From assembly GCA_030762935.1 (NCBI GenBank), contig CM060895.1, positions 29,812,501 through 29,876,500 of the forward strand: a stretch of DNA of 64,000 nt, in the 5' to 3' direction. A program made the position numbers and the translations under genes. Positions within the stretch are counted from its first letter, which is position 1. Every line of letters begins with the position of its first letter. The notes under the pieces are model-generated. The model was not told the DNA's origin and did no database searches. It was given only the letters and a program-made list of their open reading frames with translations. The DNA is from Hymenopus coronatus (lineage: Eukaryota; Arthropoda; Insecta; Mantodea; Hymenopodidae). Below are positions 12,795-25,851 of the stretch, piece by piece.

Positions 12795-15700
12795 AATTAC
12801 ATATCTGACCTTTACAGAAGATTAAAACCTCCCAGCTAAATATTGGAGTGCAAGAAAATGAATGATTTCATTATCAAGCATTTAACATTACCAACCAACC
12901 AACCATATTAGATAATATACCAAAATTAATACAGCACTGAGAGTAGGTTCAACTCTCAGTGCTGAACTGAGAGTTGAATTAGTAGTAAAGAGTATGTTCA
13001 TAGACATCTCTGCCTGCTATGGTTTGTAGGTGATTAAATAAAAGCAGACTACTATGATTCATATAAATTTCTTTAGTTTTTAAATTCGTAAATGAACATT
13101 AATTCTTTTTGGTCATCTTGCTATAATACACTGATTACAAGTGAAGTAATCATTGTGCAGGTCATTATGACATTACTCAGGGGTGTGTTCAGCTCTCTTT
13201 ATCATCCATACCTTTTAACACTTTCAAAGCAGCTGACCAAGATAGTAGAAATGTCAGGTGAGTTTGGAAAGTGATATTAAAAAATCTAACACCACAAACT
13301 GAAACATGAGCTTTGAATGACTTTGATGCATAAATTAAGGAAGTAATATGAAAAATATTATGTGCAGTTCAAAATATTTTATCTTAGGCAAAAAATTGAT
13401 AAACACAGGGTGGACTCAACAATGTTGCCATTCGATCAGTATTTCATTACATGCAATTAACAAGGTAAGATCTTTTTATAAGAACTCAAAGTTTTGAAAT
13501 TAAGTGTGGTCAACTAAAAAGTCAATGTAACTTGACTATAATAAGTAATTTCCAACTTGCCTACGAGAGAAACAACAGCTGACGAAGAAATGACGTCAAC
13601 AGAGGAAGCAACAGGAGGAGGAGCCACCAGAGTGACGTCACCTAGGAAAATAGTGTCACCGAGAAGAGGGGAAGTAATAGCCGCACGTAATTTGGCTGCG
13701 AAGGGAAAGAAGGCGTGGCAACAGAGTAGCGGGGAAAATACAGAAGGGGAAGAAGACAACATCATATCATCTGAACATGGCAGCATGCTAGTTTTAGATA
13801 GAAATAAAACTATTTCTTCCCGAGAAGGGATACAATTAAGGAGTAAAAGAACTCTAGAAACATTTAGATTTAGATTAGGCTCACAATAGGGAAGGGAGAA
13901 TATAAGGAGGCTTGGATTCTGGAATTGTGAGGGAGTTAAAAACAAAATATATGCGGGGAGTTTAAATCAATTATTGACAAAACTTGATTATCTCGCGGTA
14001 GCTGAAACATGGCTAAAAGAGGACCAGGTTTACGTAAAGGATTTTGATTTTGTAGGGATAAAAGGAGATAAGGTAGCAAGAAAGGGGAGGGCATCTGGAG
14101 GCATAGGCTTTTTTGTAAAGAAAACGTTAAGTAAAGGAGTTAAAGAAACTTGGTCAAGGAGAAAAGAAATACTATGGATTGTATTAGAGGAGAAACAAAT
14201 AGTTGAAAATGTTATATGTATAGGCATAGTATACAATCCTCCTCTTCCTTCGCGCTTTCATAATCCGGACCTCCTTAAACACCTAGAGATAGAAATAGAA
14301 CATTTAAAGGAGAGATATGGTAATTCTGAGATTATATTAATGGGAGACTTTAATATTAGGATTGGCGAAAATGATGTTATTGGAGGGAATAGGTGGATGA
14401 GTAATGATACATTAGAGAAACCTGAGAAAATTAGATACAGCAAAGATAAGATAGTTGACAAAGGCTACATGAAATTTATAGAATTCTGTGAATTGAATGC
14501 CTTTGATATTTTGAATGGGAAATATGGAGAAGATGTGAATGGAGAATATACGTATGTTAGTAATAATGGTCAAAGTGTGATTGATTATGTATTATGGCCA
14601 ATTAATATGGGGTATATTTTAAGTAATTTTAAGATACTAAATTTAAGTTCCAACAGTGGGCATTTTCCATTGATAGTAGACATAAAAACATGCACAGAGC
14701 AAATAGTCTATAATTTAAGGGAGGAAAAGTGCAACATAGAAGAATACAGTAGATACAAATGGAAGGAAGAGTATTGCAATAAATTTAGGCAGACACTAAA
14801 CTCTAATTATGGCCAGATATGTCAGTGTGGAATAAGTTTTATGATAAAGGAACAAGAAATTGAAAGTGCTATGGATATCTTAAATATCATTATGCTAAGG
14901 GCTGGGGAGGAAATGAAAATGAGAAAGAAGGTTTACAAAAGAGATGAGGGCTGGTTTGATGAAGAATGTAGAGTAACTAAAAGACAAGTCAAACAGCTGC
15001 TCATAAAGTGGAGGGAATTAGGAAACATAGAATTAAAGAAAGAGTATATGCAAGGGAGGGATTTATATAATTCATTACTGGAACAAAAGAAAACAAGCTG
15101 GATGAAAAAATATGAAAGTAATTTGATACGAATTCTAAATGAAAATAATGCAAATGAGATATGGAAGGTTATGAAATCAATGTATAATAAATATGTAACA
15201 AAACCAAGTATAAAACCAGGAGAATGGATGGAATATTTTAAAAATTTGTATGGGGAAAAAAAGAGTAAAAATGAGATAGGAAATTGGGAAATAGGTAATA
15301 ACTATGTAGATATACTCGATGATATAATAAGAAGTGAAGAAATAATCCAACAGGTGAAAATAATGAAAAGAAATAAAGCAACGGGAATAGATGGAATCCC
15401 TCCAGAGTTCCTTAAGGAATGGTGCACTGAAATAAACAGAGTTAAGGTTTTAGTAGACTTATTTAACACAATTAAGGTGAAGGGGTATATACCAGATAAG
15501 TGGAGGAAAGCAATCATACATCCAATATACAAAGGCAAGGGTAGTGTTGACAAACCAAACAACTATAGAGGCATTGCATTATTATCAAATGTAGGAAAAA
15601 TTTTTACTGGTATTATGGCAAGCAGGATACAAACATGGGTTGAAGAATATGATATCCTCTCGGAACTTCAGATGGGCTTTAGAAAAGGGAGGAGGACAGT

Positions 15701-17354
15701 TGATAACTTATTTATTATAAAAACACTGGTAGATAAATACTTGAAAGACAAAAGAGGAAAGTTATATATGGCTTTTGTGGATTTAGAGAAAGCATACGAT
15801 AGGATAGAGCTTCAATTGCTGTGGCATAAGTTGTTGACTAAAGGAGTGAGTAAACAAATGGTGGACACCCTTAGAGCATTATATAAGGAAAATACTTTTT
15901 GTATAAGAGTGGAGGAAGGGGTTGTAACAAGAGAAATCCAACAAGAGAAAGGCCTTAGACAGGGATGTAAGTTAAGTCCAGTCCTATTCAATTTATATAT
16001 AGATGATGTATTAACAGAAATTGGGAGAAATAATAACTCGATGCCAGTAATTAATAATATTCAGATTCCAGGATTACTGTTTGCAGATGATCTAGTTATA
16101 GGTGCAATTACAGTGAATGGCTTGAAACAATCCTTGCAAACATTAAATAATTACTGTAAAGAGTGGAGTTTAAAAGTGAACCAGGACAAGACGCAGATTG
16201 TAGTGTTCAAAAAAGGGGGAAAATTGAGCAAATATGAAAAATGGAAGAATGAGAATGAAAAGGAGTACAGGGTAGTGAGAGAATGTATTTATCTAGGAGT
16301 TAAAATTGATAGTGGTGGCAATTGGGAAAAGCAAAAGAAATTTGCATTGGCAAAAGGAAAAGGAGCTTTATCAGCTATTAGAAGTTGCAAATACAAAGCA
16401 CCTAATATAAATATTAGATGGTTAGAAAAAGTGTACAATATGGTGGTTGAGGCAAAAATGCTATATGGGATAGAAGTATGGGGATTAGAAGGAGGATGGG
16501 AAGGCATAGATGAGGTGCATAGGAAATTTTGCAAAGAAATACTGGGGTTACCAAATGCAACTGTTAGGCAGGTAGCACAAATAGAGCTGGGTAGAGTGGC
16601 AAGTAAGGGAAAGATTATGGAAAGGGCATTGAAATTTTGGCATAGGATATTGAAATTGGAAGAAAGGAATTTGTTAAAACAGTGTTTAGTATATCAAGAG
16701 AAAAGTTTAAAGAACAAGGGATGGTTATACTGTCTTCGAAATAACCTGGAAAGTAGTGGGTTAGGGGAAATGTGGAGAAGAAGAGAAAATAATGTGAATA
16801 ACTTCTGGAAGTTGGCAAGGAAAAGATTTGAGGATATAGAAATACAAAAAATATTTAGTGAAATAACTGAAAAGAGATCTTTAGTTTTCTATATACCAAT
16901 GAAAGTCTCATGGGGAAGGGAAAAGTACATTGATGTGACAAATAAAGAGGAGCGAGAAGGTATTGCATGGCTGAAAGCAGGAGTATGGAGATTAAAAGGT
17001 CTAAGGAAAGGTATTCCACAAAATCAATGTCCTATATGTGGCGGAAATGAAGATATAGAACACATTTTATTTAAATGTAAAGGAACTGAAATTTGGAGAA
17101 AAAAGTATATTAATAAGAAATGGTTTAAAATAGATAGAAATGTAGTAGTAGTTGAAATGTTTCAAAAAGATAGTAAGAAGATTGGACAATTCTTATGCAA
17201 AGTGAAAAATAAATGGATATGGACAGTAAATAGACAAAATGGTGTAATAAACTAGAATTACTAAACTATTGTAAAATATGAGTATGACCGGTAAAGAGCC
17301 AGGGCTGAACACCGATCATATTCACCTGTATAATGCTTAGCATAAATAAATAAA

Positions 17355-17385
<31 letters not shown>

Positions 17386-20300
17386 AAGTAATTAGGGCAC
17401 TCATAAGAAAATGATTAAACTTGCTATTCCTCATTTCAAAAATATACTTGGATGCTGATTATTACTATTGTATTCTTGTGTATAACATAATATTAAATAT
17501 ATTTTGTATTTTTTAAAAAAAATGAAAAAATACCCTGATTTTTATGTTGTGAAATGAAGTTGACTATTACTTTCTGCTATCTTCATTAAACTTAAATATA
17601 GAAATGGCAGCAATACAGACTGTGTTGTTGTAGACTATGAAATTAATCTCTAAGTGCTGTGTGGAAAAAGCATCATTTAACAACCAGGCAGTTGTTTCAT
17701 TGGGCTTGTCTTCAAAAAGCTGTTTCTTGTTGCTCAGGGTACAAAGTTAGAACTTTCAATATATGTTTTTATAAAACATTACTCTCTTTGACCCATAATC
17801 ATAAATAAGTTGACAGTATTATTAGCTTGAGTTTCATTATTACCAGCCCTTTAAATTCTTAGTCTTTGGACTAAACAACTGTAATCATAGGATTAATATA
17901 TGAAAGAAAAAAAACTTTCATTGCATCCAAAATGTTTTTAAATGTAAAATGATTAATTAAAAGTATTATCCAATTCAGGAATATCAAGGAGATATTAAGA
18001 AGGAATTTGATGACCAGTTGCAGAATTCTTGCTCAAAATTCATCAATAAATCAAGGGAAATAGTAATAATATCATAAATAATCAGAACAAACTCAGGGAG
18101 AGACAAAAATGTAGACATGTGATTTGTTGGAAGAATAGGCTAGACATGAATACAAACAGCAGCACTGTTTCTAAAAGGAGTCAGAAATAAAAATACAGAA
18201 AGTTGCATTGTGTATGAGAAATTGTATGGTATGTTCTATTGTCTAAGAGAGTGGAAGTGGTTAAAAGATGCTGAGAAGTACACTAGATAAACATTGGGAT
18301 ATTCTACAAGAATACATATTTACGGACTAGCAATTAAAATGTTATACAAGGAAAGGGAAAATTCATATAATACAAATATTTTTTGAAAGAGTAAGGGATA
18401 AATGGATAGGGAGCTTAAGAATTTGAGAAGTGAAGAGAGACTGTTTGGAATGTGGACATTAATTTTAGAGGCACTACCTCACTTTAGTACTTAAGATATG
18501 GGATAGCCAAGCTTTTGTTGTGTTAGATTTTCTATATGTATTGCATGTTCCTAAATGTTATAAACCTATATATGAAGAAGAAGAAATAAACCCATCTATT
18601 CCAGTAATTAGAGTTTCAATATAAAATATTTCTCTTTTTTTTTAATCAAATGTAAACTTTAGATGACCATATTTTATTTGGATTTGTTTGAAAATGGACA
18701 GGAAACTATACACAACGCAAACTATGTAATTTTTACTAACTTTTTTTTGGAATGCTACTTCAATTATAAAATTACATTGAATCATATCATCTTTCAATAA
18801 ACATACCTAAGCTTTGTCATTAATAACATAAGTCAAGCATAGAGTTATTAATTAAACTCATATATTTGTGTATAATTATAATCAAGTGCTAGTGTGAGGA
18901 CATTCCTATGTCATTACATTATCTGAAATTCACTGCATTATGGTGCAAGCAAATTTTGAACACCTTCAGAAATACAAAGACTGCTGTTAAATTCTGTAGG
19001 CTATACATTTTAATAGATATCTGAAAACTATTTACTCTTCTAGATTCAGCACACATTAAAAGGTTTGGAAAGAAACAAGTTTTATTTGATACATAAGAAA
19101 ACAAAAGCAAATGGACTGCCTCCATGGTCGAGTGATCAGCGAGCTGACTTCTCACCCTGAGGTCCCGGGTTTGATTCCTGGCTGGGGCAAGGAATTTTTC
19201 TTTACCCAGAATTATTCCCTATTCCCCACAGAGTCTGGAAGTATGTATGTGAGAATGAATGTGTGTGTGCTTGAGGAAAATAAAACGATTTAGACCAAAT
19301 GTAAAAGAACCTACAGACAATAAGTTGTGTCACGTGCCAAGCCCCCAATATGACCTTAGATGTTAAAGGGGGCTATCCTCTTTCAGGTTTGTATATGTGC
19401 TCAGAGGCTTGACCTACAACTTTTAATTTTCATTAATGAATTACTGGCATAAACTTACCAAATGAAGAGTCACTCTCAGTGCATCACGGCATTTTTCAGG
19501 ATTCTTGAGCAATTCACATAAAGCCTGTCCCATGAGAGCAACTTTATTGGACAATCTTACATCAGCTCCCACAAGCATGAAGCCTGCCCAGTTAGCAGGA
19601 TGAGCAAAATGTTTTGTATGTTGTACTGTCTGCATTGCTTCTGCTAAAGCTTTACTTACTCTTGAACCCTGCAGAAAAATGCTTATTAAATTAAATTCTA
19701 ATGACAAGATTGTTTACTGTACAAACTTTCAGGTAAATTCTATAAATTGTCATATAAATATCTTTATAAGTAATCAAAATTATTGTAGCCATTTTTAAGA
19801 AAATCAATAACTAAAAACTCTTCCACATAAAGGATAGTTCCATATAAATGCTCTACTTACTAGGTAATAGTAATTATAGAGAGAGAGAGTAAAAATGAAA
19901 TTGCTCTAATGATGGAACACATTTTGCCAACAGGCATTGTATGCCTGCACTATGTATCTTGGAAATTAGCAACTTTTCCATTCATTAGTGGAATTAGATT
20001 CTCTGTTTAAAAGAATGGACAGTAAGTTTGGGATAACATGCATATAATACTCATTCAAATGGAAGATAGCCATTGAAGGAAAAGAAATTATGAAATGAGA
20101 AAGCTCATAATAATTCATATTTTGGGTTATTCTCTTTCCTAAGAACTTCTTTCACTTCGCTTGAACAAACATACTAATGCAAGAAAAGTGACATCATGCC
20201 TGTCACTCTGGCATGGTGGTCAGGGGCTCAGGTTTGATTCCTGGGATATCTCAATGATGTTCAACTTCCATCCTGGGCTCAAAACTTAAGTTTATGTTGT

Positions 20301-23300
20301 ACCATTTCATTGCCATACTTTGGAGGGTAAGAGTAAATCACTGTACACATATTAGCACTTTACCTAGTGAAAAAAATTTAAATGGTATGTTATTTATGGA
20401 TGTTCTTTAACTGCTGTGGTTCTCAGCATCCCATTCTAAATTGGGTATGAAAGACTGCTTAACATTGCTTTGGGGCTTGAGATTCTTTTATGTGCTGTAA
20501 ATCTACAACACGGGACCAATAGCTTTGCTTCCCTTCCAAAGGAAGCCATGCTAAGGATTTTTACACCCGAAAAAATCCATCGTCCTCTGCCGGGTTTGAA
20601 CCCACAACCTTGGGTTAGCATGGTAACCATTACACCATAGAGGGTGACTTTACCTAGAGCATCAAGGTGTAACTTAAATAGGTCAGACCAAACACATGTA
20701 GTTGTATGTGTAAAATGTTACAAAAATAGAGATGGGAGTATTAATTCTTGAAGGATGATAGTCACATGTTCATTTTTATTCCTGATTTCCTGTGCAAGAA
20801 ATGTCATCAACCATGCCATCACTGATAAAGCAAGTATGTACTGTCCCTTTGTGACAGAGCATCTTATTTATTGTGATGGCAAGGATGTTGCATGTTGTAT
20901 ACTGTCCTTTTAGTGGCAGGAGAACCCACTTAAGATAATGTTATCCTGATGATGAAGCAACCTAGGTCACTAGATGGAAGCATTGTTAATGTTTCATTAT
21001 AGATGTGTTAATCCTGCAACGTTGTAGGCGATTTGAACACTGTCCCTCTAGCGGCAAGTATTCATACTTGATGATTTGGAGTAGGTATCGTATCTGTGCA
21101 GAGACATATATCACACTTAGGGCCAGTTGTACGAACTCGAAATAAATCTTGGAATATTCGTGGTATAAATATGGTGACGAGTTGCACGACGCAATTTTAT
21201 TCCTTAGATATCTATACGACTGTTTGCAGATTTAAAACTGATGTTGGCTATGCTGCAAATCATTCATGGCCAACTTGATTCATAATTTCTGCTTTATTTT
21301 GCTGAAAATTTGTATTATTTTCACAATCAGCTGTTCCTAAACTATGTATTATTTCTTATTTTAACTACTTACGGTACTATGAAATAATTATAAATGTTCA
21401 CCAGCGTGTTCGGGTGCAGAATTGCTATATACTTTAGATAACATAAACACATATACTGTGACTTCTTGCGATAGGTTAGGAGTGTGGGAATGAAACCTTC
21501 ACGTATTGCAAAGTGCATCTTGTGCTGATATATGACATCTTTCCGTTTCTGTGCTCAAAACAGCTAATATACTTAACCCGTATTCAGTAAAATACTTAGT
21601 AATAGAATTTTGAAAATTGAATTTTAGCTGTTGCCAATGCTACTACCAACTTAAGATATGCATAATAGAATCGATGCACCAAGATCAAGTACATAAGCAA
21701 TTTGCTACACAGGTATTATTAACCAACAGAAAAATTAGTAGCTATGTTGAATAGTGCATTAAACCATTCCCATTACAGCTCGCACTTTGCTGATGGCAAT
21801 ATTTAATACAACAGTTTAAAATGGTCAACCAAACTAATAAAACTGAGAACATTATATCTTACGGAAGGTACTGTCTATTCAATCAAAATTGTTTCTAATA
21901 TATTAAACCCACAGCATATAATACGAAAGATTATTAATTTATTGTAAAATTATAATATATATTATATATGCGAGCTCTGAAGGCATCTTTTAATCTAGGC
22001 ATCTCCTCCCTTTATCAAAAAGCTTGTAATGTTAGCGTTGTTAAACTTGCACCTAACCTCCAAAATCTGATTATAGCACAGAATGTTGCTAACAATAACA
22101 CTTGTGGCTGTGTTATGTTTTGAAACATATTGCCCTCAAAGTAACCAATTCTTTGTATTTCATCAATAAATCGTAACCTCGTTCTTTACAACGCTAGGCA
22201 TTGTGCTGGTGAATTGCTATATACTACTTTATATTTATCTTGGATTGGATTAAATTTAATTGTTTCCATAAAAATAGCGGTATTTTGTTGGCAATAGGTA
22301 GGTTTTACTGTTTTATAAATGCAACTTTACTTTAACTAACTTCTTGTCTTATGCCTTATAGCCGCCAAGTTATTTCACTTTAATCTCATTATAGCAGTCT
22401 TCGTTTATTGGACTATCTCTATATCATATTGTATTTAGCTATAAAAGACATGTAAATGGCATTTTATTTATGGACGCTCTTTAACTGCTGTGGTTCTCAG
22501 CATGAAAGACTGCTTAATTTTGCTCAGAGGCCTCTCTAACAGGCTTGAGGTTCTTTTATGTGCCGTAAATCTACAACACAGGACCAACGGCTTTACTTCC
22601 CTTCTGAAGGAAGCCATACTAAGGATTTTTACGCCCGAAAAAATCCATCATCCTATAATATGTCCTTAAAAACATATAAAGAAATTAATCATTTATATTG
22701 GTCAAACATTGGTCAAAATTGTGTCCAGAACACAAGCAGCCATTTTCGTTGTTACACTCTATTCTCGGAATAACGGCTTATCCCCACGAGGAATCGTGGA
22801 ATAAGTTATTCCATGTTTACTCCCTTGATAGTCTCTATTCCATTGTTGTACAACACAATTTAGCACATAACCATGGAATAACGTCTAACAGAGGTTTATT
22901 CCGAGTTCATACAACCGGCTCTTATACAAATAATAATACCAAAAATTCAGTCATATGATGTGTTGTATTCATATTCAGCTGTTAACAAAGAAGAGAGGAA
23001 CCTTCAAAAGTTATTCATTGCTGCGAAAAAAGAGGGCGAGGGCAGGCTGACTGGATTGGCTAGCGATGCTATCACATACAAGTGCTGTAGTTTCCTTTCT
23101 TATAAGCAAACTTATGTATTTCTAGTATTCTAGTTTAAATTCTTATTTGATAGATTGATAATTTATAGTAAGTTAATATATGTAACTTTGACTGGAACAA
23201 TGTTGTAACCAGCAAAATATTGAAATGCTCTTTTTTCATGAAAAAATATTTTATATCATTTCTTCTTTCAATACCCCCATGATCTTACAATGATATGGCT

Positions 23301-24775
23301 CCTTCACAGAGCAAATTGAATCATGGAACAACACTGTATGTGCTTGCAATATCGCAGACAGAAGTGGCTATCACTTCCATCTTGAAAACATCTAAAGAGA
23401 AGCAAAAAACAAACTGTCATGTGGAAATGTGAAGTAATCTATTCATATATATTCAAAAAATGGTATCCACAAGTTACATGTCAGAAAACTGAAACTTTTA
23501 CTGAATTTGCTGCAATGATGGAAAGAAAAATAAAATAAGAAATTTGTGGTGAAATTTGTTTTAATATGAAGGCAATATAGGCAGACAATTAGAATTCCTT
23601 AACTTTGGGATGAAGCGAGTATGAAAAATGTTTCTTCATTTGCAATTGAAAGTATTTCCAAATGTGAGTAAGAGAGAAGTATAGAGGTGTTAGTATAAGG
23701 TATACAACTGCTAGAAATGTTCTTAAAGTATCACAACAGCATCCTAATCAGGTGGATGGAACGAATTGTAACTTATGATTATCTTTGTGTCATGCTTAAA
23801 TTGATGTAGACTCCATTATACTACTATGAGATATCCTTAATGAGGGCGTTATAAGGGTATATTGTTTTCCTTAATTTCAGGACATGTGATGTCGTAGATT
23901 ACTGTTTCATAGTGAAATCTCTGAAATATTTTTATATTGTCATTTTCTCTCAATGATGGATGTTTTATTAAAACTTATAGTCCAAAATACAATTGAAGAA
24001 ACAAACGATTTTTCACTTTAAAAATCTACTGTAATTAAACAAGTTACTAAACATATTACTCTTTCATATTATTCTACTTGAAATGCAAATTAATAACATT
24101 GTATATGATTTGCTCACATAGCATTGTTCTATGGAACAAATGTTTACATCATGGCCACTTTTTAATGGTGAATATAATGGGAACCTGTAAACTATTAATA
24201 GTGAACAGCTGTATAAATTAATATTAGAAGATTTCAGACAGTTTAAAAAACAATTACAAGCTACCTGTAAATTGTCCCAATGCTAGTTGTAACGTTTTTC
24301 CAGTCAATGCTTCTTACATAGAAATAAACAACGAATAACTGAAATTAAATCAAAATGAAAAGAAAAACAGTGAATGAAGCTGTACCTGCAAAAGAGCCGA
24401 ATAAAATGCTCTTAGAAGAATTTTGGTGGCTGTGTCTGGAACAGGCCACAGAGAGACAAGAACACATTGAGCTCCTGCAGCCAGCAATGCTCTTGTGATG
24501 CTCACAATACCATCTGCTGTTGCCCAGCCATGAGGATCCTGTGTGTGGCTGGAACTAATGACAACTAAACGTGCTGATAGCCGTAAATTTAACAGATCAG
24601 CTGCTGTCAATAAAAACTCAGTTAGAGATGGCAGCTCCATTGTTGATGAAACCTGTAATAAAAGCATTACCTATTCAATGCTTTCAAGAATAAAATTGTA
24701 ATTATGCTACTCATAAATATATCATTTGAGCAATAAAAATATTTATTAGAGCTCCCTCACTTCCCCAAATCTCTC

Positions 24776-24859
<84 letters not shown>

Positions 24860-25806
24860 CCCCAATCTCTATAACCTCTCTCTTTCTCAAATCCTATCTC
24901 TATCACCCCTCTCTATCCATCCATCCCCCCCCCCCTTTCACTCTCTCTCTCAAACCCTCTCAGATATTCAGGTCATACAATTCACATCCAAATTAAAGCT
25001 GATCTACAATATGTTACTAATAATAATCAGAATGAGAACATGAGTAAACTTAAGTGATAGATAGGTAGTACTTAATAAAGAGCAGTCTCAGAGAAGTCTG
25101 AGAACGGTAAGCTTTGACTTTGCCATTCTCAAGGAAGAAAGAAAAATTGTAAATACAAATATAATTTCCTTTTCTTTATTGTTTTAGCTAACCTATAAAC
25201 TCTGAAAATATAGCTAAATTTAAAGGTTTACAATTCATTGAGGACAATCAAAGTAATAATTATATGTGATGGAAATTAATCAAGAGAAAACAGGATAGGT
25301 TTTAAGCATTAGCGCCAAAGCTATATACAGTATGCCACAGATCATTAAATGGGCTTTAAATGGGTGGAATTTGTACAAGGCCACTGCAGTCACCACAAAA
25401 GGGCACTTTGTGTGTAACAATAGGAAAACTTATGTGAAAATGAAGAAGGTAAGCAGTGATACAAGTTAAGTGTTCTACCACCAAGGAAAATCCTAAAAGT
25501 AGGGCAGTATGTTACCTGTTTAACATCTAGAGAGGATGCTTGGATTTTTATGAAGTCTTTAATCAATGAATCTCAATATATAAACATGAGAACCAGTGAG
25601 ACATTAATACAAATTTAGTTTAGCAAATGAAATAAGAGGAGTTTCAAATGTTAAAAGAGGTCAAAGGTGAAATATGAACTAAGAAAATCTTCAGGTTAGC
25701 AGGAAATCATAATGTAAAGGTTAAAATCCCTTTATGACTTTATTTACATAACTTAACCTTTAATAGAACATTTTAACCCTAAAAAAAAAAAAAAAAAAAA
25801 AAAAAA

Positions 25807-25851
<45 letters not shown>

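Larger units (their letters stand above)
13551..17382 (+). mobile_element. Nearly intact non-LTR retrotransposon (LINE), 5'-truncated
   Basis: 3832 bp between direct repeats AATAAGTAATT. In order it holds part of an ORF1-like frame, an apurinic-type endonuclease plus reverse transcriptase frame of 1121 codons, an 85-bp 3' UTR, and an (AATA)n/A-rich tail (17342-17382). It begins inside an open frame with no ATG, so the 5' end is truncated or the family's start is unusual. It lies antisense to TTC28 in the intron between exons 22 and 23. Few defects and a perfect target duplication suggest a recent insertion. I cannot assign the clade by eye; the C-terminal Cys-rich finger and APE domain place it in the broad Jockey/I/CR1/L2-type group. 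Confidence 0.95.

Noticed and set aside
12934..12985. Small palindrome (ACTGAGAG...CTCTCAGT...ACTGAGAG) as a regulatory element
   Set aside because: Short imperfect repeat with no second copy seen and no context suggesting function.
13514..13945. A 143-codon minus-strand ORF
   Set aside because: It is the shadow of the LINE ORF1/ORF2 junction on the other strand.
20575..20648. A tRNA gene on the minus strand
   Set aside because: Boxes A and B are good, but the acceptor stem does not pair and SINE body sequence continues past the head; relatives lack the head.
22558..22958. Two overlapping plus-strand ORFs
   Set aside because: They run through a SINE copy and the right inverted end of the Harbinger-like element; no protein family fits.
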